DNA from: Chondrosia reniformis
Taxonomy: Eukaryota; Porifera; Demospongiae; Chondrillida; Chondrillidae
NCBI GenBank assembly: GCA_947172415.1
Contig: OX359190.1
Location: 5,828,001-5,892,000, forward strand
Reading direction: 5' to 3'
DNA: 64,000 nt
In this document: in pieces, positions 63,931 to 64,000 of the stretch
How positions within the stretch are numbered: the first letter of the stretch is position 1
Layout: each line of letters opens with the position of its first letter
Notes under the pieces: model-generated
Told to the model about the DNA's origin: nothing
The model's database searches: none
What the model saw: the letters and a program-made list of their open reading frames with translations, nothing else
Position numbers and translations under genes: made by a program

Positions 63931-64000
63931 ATGAAAAATCTAAGATACCATTTTCCTACATGCTATATGCCTATTCTGTAAAAAGAGCCTATAGGGGAAC
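63931..64000 (-). mobile_element. Naiad 3' end on the minus strand, running off the window
   Basis: Starts ATGAAAAATCTAAGATACC, the exact reverse complement of 4686-4755. The element must continue beyond the window edge; whether it is full length cannot be seen. Confidence 0.92.

Overview
The window is AT-rich eukaryotic repeat DNA and contains no recognisable host gene. It points to an invertebrate animal genome. The reasons are a Penelope-like retroelement of the permuted Naiad type, a Helitron/Helentron-type helicase joined to an OTU-like protease domain, a fragment of an R2-type non-LTR retrotransposon, MITE-like elements, and a tandem dimer carrying a type I hammerhead ribozyme that resembles small animal retrozymes. 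The species cannot be named from the sequence.

About 29-30 kb (eleven blocks between 1 and 54.3 kb) is one satellite family with monomers of about 240-255 bp. Each monomer has a roughly 100 bp CpG-containing core, an AT-rich half made of short sub-repeats, and a pyrimidine tract ending in CAG. On the minus strand the core contains a T-arm and B-box like those of a tRNA, so the satellite may descend from a tRNA-derived SINE. Higher-order units of about 2029, 499 and 255 bp show repeated amplification.

Mobile elements interrupt the satellite. 1.34-4.76 kb: Naiad-type element, one frameshift from an open frame, with promoter-like signals and a hammerhead-like motif in its 3' region. 7.99-8.82, 21.18-22.04 and 55.09-55.94 kb: three copies of a pogo-like MITE. 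9.38-14.60 kb: composite element with a 4 x 329 bp minisatellite, an R2-like endonuclease fragment, and a 3' end shared with the Helitron copies. 17.25-19.45 and 34.08-36.68 kb: paired blocks of MITE-like and unknown sequence, including a 219-bp-arm palindrome and a fold-back. 23.59-24.72 and 40.27-41.56 kb: a duplicated block with inverted repeats and hammerhead-like cores. 26.32-29.87 and 46.26-49.81 kb: two 5'-truncated Helitron copies with different inactivating lesions. 54.32-55.08 kb: an element with long terminal inverted repeats.

At 56.09-56.76 kb a 358-bp direct repeat carries a type I hammerhead in each copy on the minus strand. One has every core base intact; the other has lost G12. 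From 56.76 kb to the end runs a minisatellite of about 13 bp (ACTAGTACATACA) that changes orientation near 62.92 kb. It holds one short Naiad 3' end and, at the window edge, a second Naiad 3' end on the opposite strand.

The most interesting theme is self-cleaving RNA. Hammerhead or hammerhead-like motifs occur in at least four sequence families here. The Naiad motif and the retrozyme-like motif share the same small stem III, which suggests a link between an autonomous Penelope-like element and a non-autonomous circular-RNA element.
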